Source: Tuctoria greenei
Lineage: Eukaryota; Streptophyta; Magnoliopsida; Poales; Poaceae
Reading direction: 5' to 3'
Assembly (NCBI GenBank): GCA_036927565.1
Contig: JAYESD010000002.1
Span: 219,731,882 to 219,795,881 of the forward strand
Length of the DNA: 64,000 bases
This document shows, one piece after another, positions 11,445-19,930 of this stretch. The notes beneath the pieces are model-generated. The model saw nothing but the letters and a program-made list of their open reading frames with translations, had not been told where the DNA came from and did no database searches. Made by a program: the position numbers and the translations under genes. Positions within the stretch are counted from its first letter, which is position 1. Every line of letters starts with the position of its first letter.

Positions 11445-12217
11445 TTAATTAATATAACCCATAGTGTACAACACGTTATGGGAGAACAGGTCATACTCGC
11501 GCTCAATCCTACAGTTCTCAGTACAGAAGACGGTCTCGGACCACCCTCGCCTGCCGCAGCGGGCAGGCCCCTGGTTCCCCGCTGTTGGGCAGCGGCAAAC
11601 GCCATCGTCAGTGTCGGGCAGCGCTACCGGCGGCGGTCCGGGAGGAGGCCTACGCAGTAACCTCCAGCTCACGAAAACGTCGAGCCTCTGCATGGCTTGA
11701 TTCCGACACCGGCAACACTCCTTGTTGGTCCTCTTCATCGCGACGGACCCGACCGTGTTGTCGCCGACGTGGGCCTCACCTTCGACCTGCCGGATATACT
11801 CGAGGGCGTCACGGTCCCCGCGGTCGGCGTCGTAGCGGAGCATGGCGAGGACGTAGGCCGCCACCTTGTGGCCGTTCGCGGCCGCCCGGGCAAGGAACTG
11901 GGTTCCCCGCTGCGCCTTCGCGCGGCCGTAGTTGAAGACGAGGTCGAACCCGGTGACGTAGCTAGCATGAGGGTTGCCCACGTTAGCCAGGCGCTCCACG
12001 AGGGCGTCGTAGCTCCCGTCCCGTGCCGTTGGAACCACTCCCAGCTGCTCTCCCGCTCCAGCGCCACGCGCCTGCCCACGGTGGGATCACGGCACACCGC
12101 GTGCATGGCCTTGCAGGTGGCGCGCAGACTGAAGAGGTCGTCCATGGGCTTGGTGGAGGTTGCGGCGACCCACCCCGCGATCAGGACCGCAATATCGTGT
12201 GGCAAGGGGAACTCCAT
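11445..12217 (-). pseudogene. Captured F-box gene, At2g35280-like grass family, frameshifted
   Basis: The minus strand starts at ATG 12215-12217, directly beside a CAGGCGG palindrome. It encodes an F-box-like start (LPHDIAVLIAGWVAATS, then LFSLRATCKAMHAVCRDP and GRRVALERE). After about residue 65 the frame shifts near 12020-12040. The other frame continues with the helical repeat region (ALVERLANVGNPHA, AANGHKVAAYVLAMLRYD, ALEYIRQVEGE) and a Cys-rich end (FCTENCRIERE). This order matches grass F-box proteins of the At2g35280-like group, which act as substrate adaptors of SCF ubiquitin ligases. It is GC-rich (about two thirds) inside AT-rich repeats, as expected of a captured host gene. The single shift of one or two bases breaks the product; an alternative is a sequencing error. 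Confidence 0.75.
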
Positions 12218-12221
12218 GGGC

Positions 12222-12304
12222 TTATCTCAGGCGGTTGGTAAGTAACAACCGTCCCCGAGATAAATATATTCTCAGGCGGTTGGTAAGTACCAACCGTCTG
12301 AGAA
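12222..12304. promoter_or_regulatory. CAGGCGG palindromes beside the captured F-box start codon
   Basis: Two adjacent inverted repeats of the form TCTCAGGCGGTTGGTAAGTA..AACCGTCTGAGA. They lie just upstream of the F-box ATG on the minus strand, so the captured frame sits exactly where the element places its control motifs. Confidence 0.55.
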
Positions 12305-12455
12305 GATGTTAATTAACTGACGCGCCGCACGAGGTCTGCGGAGAAGTTAAGAAGCCGTGGTGCAGGGGATGCGTGCGACGGAAGGATCTCTGAAGATCGT
12401 CTTCCACAGTGGTTTAATTGTGCGCCGCATGAGGTCTGCAAAGAGTTCAATGCGC
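12305..12455. repeat. About 150-bp segment, first copy (pair with 12803-12953)
   Basis: A GC-rich segment beginning GTTAATTAACTGACGCG and containing the subrepeat GCGCCGCACGAGGTCTGC twice (12321 and 12421 regions). A close copy follows at 12803-12953, just before the acidic gene's promoter. No protein family recognised. Confidence 0.7.
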
Positions 12456-12462
12456 AATGAAC

Positions 12463-12660
12463 AAAATATTTTGTTCAGTTGGTAGATGTTAATTTAATAC
12501 AAATATAGAAGAAAGGATCATCGAATTTGAACACAATTTGCAGAATGTAAACATGTTTGAGTATTTATATTGGAATCTAAATAAAAAATAAGCAAGGGAT
12601 AAGGAAACTGAAGAACAGTATCGGGCATTATCCCAGGCGGTTGTTAAGTTATACCCGCCT
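12463..12660. repeat. Displaced 3' third of the 754-bp repeat unit
   Basis: Runs from AAAATATTTTGTTCAG through AAGAACAGTATCGGGC, matching the last part of the units at 8945-11432. It is followed by CAGGCGG palindromes up to about 12770. It shows that a fourth unit was broken up by inserted GC-rich cargo. Confidence 0.75.
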
Positions 12661-12802
12661 CAGATAAACATCTTTGTAGACGGTTGTTAAGTACCAACCG
12701 TCTGTGAAGATTTTTACTTCTTTTTTCTCAGGCGGTTTATAAGTAATACCCGCCTGAGATAATCATTTTTGAAACTACAATATGTTAATTAATGGCCTGA
12801 GA

Positions 12803-12953
12803 AGTGTTAATTAACTGACGCGCTGCACGAGGTCTGCGGAGAAGTTGAGAAGCCGTGGTGCAGGGACGCGTGCAAGGATCTCTCAAGATCGTCTTCCACA
12901 GTGGTTTAATTGTGCGCCGCACGAGGTCTGCAAAGAGTTCAATGTGCGGGAAA
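12803..12953. repeat. About 150-bp segment, second copy (pair with 12305-12455)
   Basis: Second copy of the GC-rich segment, differing by scattered substitutions and small deletions. It directly precedes the TATA box at 12986, so in this copy it may act as a proximal promoter. Confidence 0.7.
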
Positions 12954-12985
12954 CGAACCGCTCCCTCGTCTACTCCGCACAGACC

Positions 12986-12994
12986 TATATAAGG
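12986..12994 (+). promoter_or_regulatory. TATA box of the 13097-13558 gene
   Basis: TATATAAGG, 103 bases before the ATG at 13097, a usual plant spacing once a short leader is allowed for. Confidence 0.55.
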
Positions 12995-13096
12995 CGCGTC
13001 GTCGGTTATGTACAAGCACAGAACTTTTCTCCACTCCTTTCTTCTTCTTCCATCATTCCACCTCTCCAAGCCCGGCGCCGATTAACCACCACAGCC

Positions 13097-13558
13097 ATGG
13101 CCAACCTTCCGCCACCTAGCCCGCCGAGGCAGCCACCCTGCAAGAGGATACGCTGCAGCTCCCCCGAGAGGGTGAATGACGACCAGCGCGTTCCACCGCC
13201 GGTGCAGCCGGAGCCACCGGCTCAGCCGGAGCAATCGGCTCAGCCGGAGCAGCCGACCCTCTCTCCTGCTGCATCGTCGCCGGAGGAGGAGGAGGAGGAG
13301 GAGGAGGAGGAGGAGGACGACGACTTCGACGACGATGACGATGATGACGATGATGACGACGAGTCGTCCTCCGACGACGGCGACGACGAGTCGTCCTCCG
13401 ACGACGGCGACGATGAGTCGTCCACTGGCGACGGCGACGACGACGACGGCGACCACCACCATGGTGACGACTACGACGACGACGACGACGAGTTGGAGGA
13501 GGACCGCTTGGCTTGGTTTGAGAAGCTGGCGGAGAGGATGGAGGAGGCGGGGCCGTAG
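13097..13558 (+). CDS. Highly acidic low-complexity protein, paralogue of the 8185 gene
   Basis: A 153-residue frame from the ATG at 13097 (context AGCCATGGCC, a good plant start); the frame is open further upstream, but this ATG matches the paralogue. The start MANLPPPSPPRQPPCKR is followed by CSSPERV, Pro/Gln repeats (QPEPPAQPEQ), a long Glu then Asp run, (D)ESSSDDGDD repeats, a His patch, and a final more normal stretch (RLAWFEKLAERMEEAG). Acidic tails of this kind occur in histone-binding and nucleolar proteins, but composition alone does not prove a function. The reverse strand also reads open as poly-Ser, a shadow of the repeats. A clear TATA box and an intact frame support expression; the Asp/Glu tract may be expanding by replication slippage. 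Confidence 0.55.
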   Translation: MANLPPPSPPRQPPCKRIRCSSPERVNDDQRVPPPVQPEPPAQPEQSAQPEQPTLSPAASSPEEEEEEEEEEEDDDFDDDDDDDDDDDESSSDDGDDESSSDDGDDESSTGDGDDDDGDHHHGDDYDDDDDELEEDRLAWFEKLAERMEEAGP

Positions 13559-13639
13559 TGTAGTTTTAGGATTTCAATCAAGTGTTCTTGTACATTTTTC
13601 TTGTGTTTTGTACATATTTCAATCAAGTGTCGATGAATA

Positions 13640-14036
13640 CTGGTGGATAATTTGAAGTTTGACATGTTGGAGTGCTTTTAAAAAAATTAAAAAAATTCAT
13701 ACATGTATAAATTATACAAATATGTTCGTACCAACAATTTTGAGTGAAAGATCTTTTTTTATGAGATACACAAATGTGAATAATATGTGAGTAGAAATTA
13801 ATTTGATATTTACCAAAACATTTCAACGTCAGCTATACAAGTTTTAAAAATATTTTGTTCAGTTGGCATTATCTTAGACGGTTGTTAAGTAATACCCGCC
13901 TGAGATAAAAATCTTCCTTGGCGATTATTAAGTACCAACAGCCTGTGAAGATATTTACTTCTTAATTAATAAACATCATCTCAGGCGGTTGGTAAGTAAA
14001 ACCCGTCTGCGATAAAGTTAAAAACCGCCTGTGAAA
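13640..14036. repeat. Displaced middle third of the 754-bp unit plus CAGGCGG palindromes
   Basis: 13640-13862 matches the middle of the 754-bp unit (GTGGATAATTTGAAGTTTGAC through TATTTTGTTCAG). From 13863 to 14036 there are four CAGGCGG/CCGCCTG motifs directly upstream of the tnp2 TATA box. Confidence 0.75.
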
Positions 14037-14046
14037 AACCTACGTC

Positions 14047-14055
14047 TATATAAAG
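14047..14055 (+). promoter_or_regulatory. TATA box of the tnp2 transposase gene, copy 1
   Basis: TATATAAAG followed by ACCCCTCACCG, conserved in copy 2 at 27793-27801 on the minus strand. CAGGCGG palindromes lie immediately upstream, which would let the element's binding protein regulate its own transposase, as TNPA does at the Spm promoter (established for En/Spm, inferred here). Confidence 0.65.
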
Positions 14056-14069
14056 ACCCCTCACCGCAG

Positions 14070-14712
14070 TCAAAACGCAACCCTGGAGAATTTATATCGA
14101 CGCCGCCAGGCTGTTGAAATTTCCCCTGTGCCGCGCCGCCGCTCCGCCGCCCAGCCCATACTGCCGCGCCGCCGCTCAACCCCGCACCGCCACTTCTCCA
14201 CCCAACCGGCCCACCGTGCTGACGCCTCCCCACCGTGCTGACGCCTCTGCAAGGTAAATGTAGTTTCCTTACTTTTTCTTTGTATATTTTCATTAGCTGA
14301 TAAGCTGTTAGTTTTGTGTGTTCTGGTATATGGATTCTGTCCTTTTGCATGTGTAAGGACTGTATGGATTGTGTTCTGGTATATTGATGTATGGACTATA
14401 TGGATTGTTTCCTTTTTGTACCTATTATGTGACATGAATATGATGTTTAATTAACAGATGCTATTGTAATATATATAAGATGCATCTGGGCCTGTTTCCT
14501 GATATAACGGACTGGATCCCACCCAGACCTAGCCCATGCTGCTGGGTCTGTTTCCCCCTTTGACTCCATCCTCCTCAAGACGTCGCCCGTCTCCTACATT
14601 AGTCGCCCTAATCATACATGTTATGTCTCTGTAAATTCATTTTATAGAAGACCTTTAGAGAATATTTGTGGCCAAATTTTGTAAATCTGACAAAAAATTC
14701 TATTATTGAAGC
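14070..14712 (+). other. Leader of tnp2 with probable 5'UTR intron
   Basis: A GC-rich untranslated exon (to about 14251) ends in CTGCAAGGTAAATG, a good donor site. It is followed by a T-rich region with TGGTATATGGATT repeats and then the ATG at 14713. Copy 2 preserves the layout and has a 77-bp minisatellite in the same stretch. The intron is inferred; its acceptor is not certain. Confidence 0.5.
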
Positions 14713-17700
14713 ATGGACCGTCGAGCGTGGATGTATAACATTCCAAGACCCGATCCTATGTACATTCGTAATGTTGCAAATTTTATTGAAGCATCCAAGA
14801 GACATGCGAAGTTGCAAAAGATAGATGACATATTATGTCCATGTATCGACTGCGAAAATAAGATTGCTTGGACGGATACTATAGTAATCCAATCTCATTT
14901 GGTGAAAAGAGGTTTCAAAAATAACTACACAATATGGACAGAGCATGGTGAGTTAGATACACATGATGTGGATAAAGATGATGAGAGAGGCTCAGATGAT
15001 GATAATGTTCATATCGATGATGGTAGTGACAATCAAGCTGGTGATGATGATGATGAGTTCGATTGTGAGGAGATGTTGTGTCACATTGAACCATATGTAC
15101 TGACTTCTATGGGAGCAAGCAAAGGTTTAAGTAAAATGGAGACATTGCAGAATGCGGCCACAGAGCTTTTATATGATGAATCAAACGGTTGTGATAAAGA
15201 GTTTACTACATTGCGTGCAGTCTTAGAACTACTAAAGTTGAAAGCTACGCACGGATGGTCCGATTGTAGTTTCTCTGATCTTTTGAATCTTCTGGCAGAA
15301 ATTCTTCCAAATCCAAATAAACTGCCTAGAAGCACTTATAAAGCGAAGAAACTTCTTTGCCCGATGGCACTAGGTGTGACAAAAATACACGCTTGTGTGA
15401 ACCATTGTATTCTGTATCGCAAAGAGCATGAGCTCGCAACTAGATGCTCCATTTGTGGTGTCAGTAGATATAAGAAGGACTACAATCACCAGTATGTTAC
15501 CAACATGAAAAAGACTCAGAAGAATAAGAAGTTTATTATTGGTCCTGAAGGTGACGATGACGATACTTCTGGCGATGCAGACGGGAAGAGTAAGAGAAAA
15601 ATTCTTGCATTGGTGATATGGTACCTTCCGGTAATTGATCGCTTGAAGCGTTTGTTCTCAAACCCTAGGGAGGCTGAACTTATGCGTTGGCATTCCGAGC
15701 AACGCAAGAAGAATGAAAAACATATACGACACCCTGGTGATGCAACGCAGTGGAAAAATTTTGATATTCAGTATCCAGAATTTGCGAAGGAAATCAGATA
15801 TGTGAGGTTTGCCTTGGGTACAGATGGAATGAATACGTTTGGTGAAAAAAGGAGCATACACAGCACATGGCCCGTGGTCTTAACTATGTACAACCTACCG
15901 ACGTGGTTGTGTCACAAAAGGAAATATATCTTATTATCTGTTCTTATCCAAGGTCCGAAACAACCCGGCATCAAAATTGATGTGTTCTTGGAACCTTTAA
16001 TGGAAGATATGGCGAAATTGTGGAATGAAGGGGTACGTACATGGGATGAGTACAAGCGGGAGTATTTCACGCTAAGAGCAATGATATTCGTTACTGTGCA
16101 TGATTATCCCGGACTGTTTACATTATCGGGACAAATGAAAGGGAAGAAAGGTTGCGTTAGGTGCGTGGATAGAACTGGATATCTATACCTCACTTCATCC
16201 AGAAAGACGGTGTACATGAGACATCGACGGTTCTTGACAGATACACACAAGTATAGGAAGATGAAAGAACAATTTGATAACAAAATCGAAAAATATACTG
16301 CACCGAAACCTTACAGTGGAAAACTTGTGTTTGAAATGGTCAAGAACATTCATATTGCTTTCGGTAAGGGAAAAAAGAGTAAAGGAATTAAGAGAAAGAA
16401 AAGTACATCTTCGGATGATACAACTGACATGGCTTTCAAGAAACAATCAATTTTTTTCAAGTATCTTCCGTATTGGAAGAATCTGGAATTTTGCCATAGT
16501 ATTGATTTGATGCACGTTACAAAGAATGTATTTGACAGCATCATTGGGACCTTGCTGGACATGCCGAGGAAAAAAAAGGATGGATTAAATTCACGTATGG
16601 ACCTAGTAAATCTTGATTTGAGACCAGAGCTTCATCCAGTAGAAAAGGCGAACGGGAAGCATTACCTTCCCCCAGCCAGCTACAACTTGACGCTAGAAGA
16701 GAAAAAAGCAATTTGCGAATGCTTGCGTGGGATCAAAGTGCCCACAAGTTTCTCATCCAATATCCGCAAACTAGTCTCGATGAAAGACTTGTCTTTATTC
16801 GGTTATAATTCTCACGACTGTCACATGATGATGACAGTTTTCCTTGCCATTGCAATAAGAGTAATCAAACCTGAGCATATAAAAGTTGTCATCACACGTT
16901 TGTGTTACTTCTTCAATGCAGTATCGGAAAAGGTGATAGCACGTGAAGATTTAGACTATCTGAAAACATACATCGTTGAGACAATGTGCAAGCTTGAGAT
17001 GTATTTCCCACCATCCTTTTTTGATATGCAAGTACACCTAATCATACATCTTGTTGATCAGATAAAAGCATTGGGGCCACTATATTTACATCATATGTTT
17101 TCGTTGGAGAGATATTTAGGAGTATTAAAAGGTTATGTGTGGAACCGTGCTCACCCAGAGGGTTCAATTATGGAAGGATACACCACTGAAGAAGTGATTG
17201 AGGGTTGCGCTGATTACATCAAAGATGGAAAATCGATAGGTGTGCCTATACCGGTACATGAGGGTAGACTACGTGGGAGAGGCAAAGTGGGTAAGAAAAC
17301 TTTTATTGTTCAAGATTACAAGAATGTACACCGTGCACATTTTGGTGTACTACAACAGCTTGCAATAGCTGAGCCGTACATCGAGGAACACCAAATTGAG
17401 CTTCGTGATAAAAACCAAGACCGCAAAGAGGACTGGATCATGAAAGAGCACAGAAGATGTTTCACTGAATGGTTAATGGACAAAAATATATCATACGGAA
17501 ACACTATAGAAGAGGCAACAATGAAGAAGTTAGCTTGTGGCCCATCTGCTTTGGTAACATCATGGCAAGCATATGACATCAATGGTTACACATTTTACAC
17601 TAAAGAAAAAGAAGGTAAGAGTGTTGCACAAAATAGTGGTGTTCGTATTGAGGCTTATGATTCACAAGGGCAGAAGACCACATACTTCGGGTTCATAGAG

Positions 17701-18114
17701 GAAATATGGGAACTCGATTATGGCGAAAGAATGGTAATGCCCGTATTTAAGTGCCAATGGGTCAAACATCCTGATGGTTTGAAAGTGGACAATTACGGGC
17801 TGCCACTGGTAGACTTGAATAAAGTGGGTTACAAAGATGACCTGTGGGTTCTCGCCGATAATGTTGCACAAATTTTTTATGTTCAAGATCCAGAAAGTGA
17901 GAAGTTGCACGTAGTTGTTTCTGGAAAGCAAAATATTATTGGGGTTGACAATGTGGGAGATAATGAAGAGGAATATAATCAGTATGAAGAGATGTACCTT
18001 TTCACCGAACCAGAAAACATCAAGCGTGTAGAGAGAAGCATTAAAAAGAATTTGAAACCCTATATGCGAGAAGATGTCAATGCTGGAAAAAATGTATATA
18101 GCAATGCGAGATGA
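14713..18114 (+). CDS. tnp2: tnp2-type CACTA transposase, intact 1,133-residue frame
   Basis: A single uninterrupted frame, full length for plant tnp2/TNPD proteins. Domain order: transposase-associated N-terminal domain (about 1-80; MDRRAWMYN, CPCIDCENK), acidic linker (about 85-115), a CxxC zinc-type motif (RCSICGVSRY, about 240), the Transposase_21 core (about 365-620; TDGMNTFG, HDYPGLFTLSGQ, GKKGCVRCVDRTG, SIDLMHVTKNVFDSI), a DUF4218-like region (about 655-850; LFGYNSHDCHMMM, FSLERYLGVLKGY) and a DUF4216-like region (about 985-1060). The Asp of DGMN, the Asp of SIDLMH and the Glu of SLERYL are candidates for the RNase H-fold active site (inference). The product would cut and join element ends in the nucleus. 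The frame lacks lesions, unlike the multiply broken copy 2. The SCE1-like gene starts only 140 bp downstream on the same strand. Confidence 0.92.
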   Translation: MDRRAWMYNIPRPDPMYIRNVANFIEASKRHAKLQKIDDILCPCIDCENKIAWTDTIVIQSHLVKRGFKNNYTIWTEHGELDTHDVDKDDERGSDDDNVHIDDGSDNQAGDDDDEFDCEEMLCHIEPYVLTSMGASKGLSKMETLQNAATELLYDESNGCDKEFTTLRAVLELLKLKATHGWSDCSFSDLLNLLAEILPNPNKLPRSTYKAKKLLCPMALGVTKIHACVNHCILYRKEHELATRCSICGVSRYKKDYNHQYVTNMKKTQKNKKFIIGPEGDDDDTSGDADGKSKRKILALVIWYLPVIDRLKRLFSNPREAELMRWHSEQRKKNEKHIRHPGDATQWKNFDIQYPEFAKEIRYVRFALGTDGMNTFGEKRSIHSTWPVVLTMYNLPTWLCHKRKYILLSVLIQGPKQPGIKIDVFLEPLMEDMAKLWNEGVRTWDEYKREYFTLRAMIFVTVHDYPGLFTLSGQMKGKKGCVRCVDRTGYLYLTSSRKTVYMRHRRFLTDTHKYRKMKEQFDNKIEKYTAPKPYSGKLVFEMVKNIHIAFGKGKKSKGIKRKKSTSSDDTTDMAFKKQSIFFKYLPYWKNLEFCHSIDLMHVTKNVFDSIIGTLLDMPRKKKDGLNSRMDLVNLDLRPELHPVEKANGKHYLPPASYNLTLEEKKAICECLRGIKVPTSFSSNIRKLVSMKDLSLFGYNSHDCHMMMTVFLAIAIRVIKPEHIKVVITRLCYFFNAVSEKVIAREDLDYLKTYIVETMCKLEMYFPPSFFDMQVHLIIHLVDQIKALGPLYLHHMFSLERYLGVLKGYVWNRAHPEGSIMEGYTTEEVIEGCADYIKDGKSIGVPIPVHEGRLRGRGKVGKKTFIVQDYKNVHRAHFGVLQQLAIAEPYIEEHQIELRDKNQDRKEDWIMKEHRRCFTEWLMDKNISYGNTIEEATMKKLACGPSALVTSWQAYDINGYTFYTKEKEGKSVAQNSGVRIEAYDSQGQKTTYFGFIEEIWELDYGERMVMPVFKCQWVKHPDGLKVDNYGLPLVDLNKVGYKDDLWVLADNVAQIFYVQDPESEKLHVVVSGKQNIIGVDNVGDNEEEYNQYEEMYLFTEPENIKRVERSIKKNLKPYMREDVNAGKNVYSNAR

Positions 18115-18253
18115 TATATATTGTATATATTTGTATCTTCTGAAATCAACTTAGAACAATGTTGGTATATGGATTGTGTCCTTTTGCATTTGTGTACATA
18201 TGCGTTTGGACTCAATGATTTGGAAGTTTGGAAGTTTGGTCTTTCTTCAGATA

Positions 18254-19093
18254 ATGATGTCTCGGGCGTGTAGCCGATTGAAGGAGGAGCACTTGGCGTG
18301 GCGCAAGAACCATCCCCATGTATGTACATATGGCACACCGATCACATGGTTGTATATACATATGTATCTGTAATGGACTGATGAACTTAACTGTAGTTTG
18401 TTTTTCCGTGTTGTTTGTTTTTGGTATTTTCAATTTCTCCGCGTAGGGTTTCTCTTCGAAGCCTGAATCGGGAGATTTATTGAAGTGGCAGTGCATCGTC
18501 CCCGGTAAAGAAGGGGTAAGTCATGAAGAACAAGCACAATATGAGTTTAACCATCGTCCTCCTATTAATAAATTTCTTTTGCAGACTGAATGGGAAGATG
18601 GTTACTACCCCCTGACAATCTCTTTCTCTAAGGACTATCCCTTGGTGCCTCAAAGATGCGCCTTTCCAATTGGGTTCTTCCACCCAAATGTCCATCGTTC
18701 GGGAGCACTCTGCATCGGGATTCTTGATCAAGAGACTGTAAGATAGACCTATTTTGTTCATGTAATTATTACTTATAATTGTTGTTGAACTTATTTGAAC
18801 TGGTTTCTTATATTGCTTAAATTATATTTCATAGGGGTGGTGCAGTGCTTTTACAATCAAAACTATACTACTTGAAGTTCAGCGTTTGCTGCATCAGCCA
18901 AATGTGCCTGATGTTGAAAATGATTGCTATAATCTACTTATCAAGGTTAGAAGACACTTTGACTTAGTGACCAATGTAGGTTATTCATTCCTCCTTCGAC
19001 ATTTGTTAATTTAAATAATGTCAATATTTTCAGGATCCAGCGGAATATAAGAGACGTGTTCGGGAGCAAGCAGGACGGTACAATTTAGATTGA
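18254..19093 (+). CDS. SCE1/Ubc9-like SUMO-conjugating enzyme carried by the CACTA element
   Basis: Five exons with consensus splice sites join in frame: 18254-18319, 18447-18515, 18585-18737, 18835-18945 and 19034-19093 (TGA), giving 152 residues against about 160 for plant SCE1. Features: N-terminal helix LAWRKNHPH; KWQCIVPGKEG; the HPN motif (78-80) in GFFHPNVHRSG; the catalytic Cys (88) in ALCIGIL; GW after the loop; and the C-terminal DPAEYKRRVREQA. These fit the SUMO E2 rather than ubiquitin E2s, but LL replaces part of the N-terminal loop and CIGILDQ replaces CLSILNE, so it is a divergent member. SUMO E2s carry SUMO to target lysines in the nucleus. Introns imply capture at the DNA level, not from mRNA. 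Copy 2 has a broken copy in the same place, so it was carried before the copies separated. Expression may depend on read-through from tnp2, because the separate promoter seen in copy 2 is missing here. Confidence 0.85.
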
Positions 19094-19364
19094 TCGATGG
19101 GAGCATCATCATCGATCTACAATGAATGTAGCATGATTTTTGTTCAGTGTGTAAAGAAATTATCTTTGAACAATTGTAAAGCCTCTAATGATGTATTATC
19201 ACAATTAAGCTAGCCTCACTGGTGAACGAGCATTTCCTATAATGCATTACTGTACTAGTATCCGCTAGCTCATCTGTGTTTTTTTCCTAATACAATTTTG
19301 CCTGCACGACTACATACGGCTGTGATATATAATTGCAACTACATCCCTGTAATTTCAATGAAAA

Positions 19365-19927
19365 CCGCTTATGATAATTAAACAATGACCGCCACTGAAA
19401 ATACATGATCTTCTCAGGCCGTTGTTAATCAAGAACCGGCTATGAAGTTCATTGCATTACAGACGATTATTAATTAAGAACCGCCAACGAAGATCATGTA
19501 TTTACTCAGACGGTTGTTCCTTAAAATCTATCTGTGAAGTTCATTGCATTACAGATGGTTATTAATCAAGAACCGCCAACGAAGATCATGTGTTTACCCA
19601 GACGGTTGTTTCTTAAAATCCGGCTGTGAAGTTAATTGCATTACAGACGGTTAATAATTAATAACCGTCTGTGAAGATCATGTATTTACCCAGACGGTTG
19701 TTTCTTAAAATCCGTCTGTGAAGTTCGTTGCATTACAGGCGGTTCTTAATTAAGAACCGACTCTGAAGATCATGTATTTACCCAGACAGTTGTTCTTTAA
19801 AATCCGCCTATGTTGTTCTTTCATCACAGACGGTTATTATATCATTCGTCATCACAGTCGCATATTTTTAAGGACCGCCTGTGTTTGAAAAATTGAGGCG
19901 CCTGTAAAAATGCTTTTTGTAGTAGTG
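19365..19927. repeat. Right subterminal repeat array of copy 1
   Basis: At least eight alternating motifs of the form CAGACGGTTGTTTCTTAAAATCC, GTCTGTGAAG and AAGAACCGCC, ending GGCGCCTGTAAAAATGC and then TTTTTGTAGTAGTG. The core is more diverged than at the left end; unequal left and right arrays are usual in CACTA elements. Confidence 0.85.
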
Positions 19928-19930
19928 ACA

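Larger units (their letters stand above)
1940..19927 (+). mobile_element. CACTA (En/Spm) element copy 1, complete, 17,988 bp
   Basis: The left end CACTGCTACAATAAGCC starts at 1940 and the right end GCTTTTTGTAGTAGTG stops at 19927; the 3-bp target duplication ACA is present on both sides (1937-1939 and 19928-19930), the usual size for CACTA elements. Both ends carry subterminal CAGGCGG palindrome arrays. Gene order from the left: Ulp1-fusion gene (minus strand, broken), small acidic-tailed gene, 754-bp tandem repeats, captured F-box gene, second acidic gene, tnp2 transposase (intact) and SCE1-like SUMO E2 (intact frame). The transposase may still work, but the partner gene carries five stop codons, so autonomous movement is doubtful. 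Exact ends and TSD make the boundary call strong. Confidence 0.95.

Noticed and set aside
11464..12245. Several open frames on the plus strand opposite the F-box gene
   Set aside because: GC-rich sequence leaves the reverse strand open; only the minus-strand frames match a known family.
13240..13425. Poly-Ser open frame on the minus strand
   Set aside because: It is the complement of the Asp/Glu-coding repeat tract of the 13097-13558 gene.
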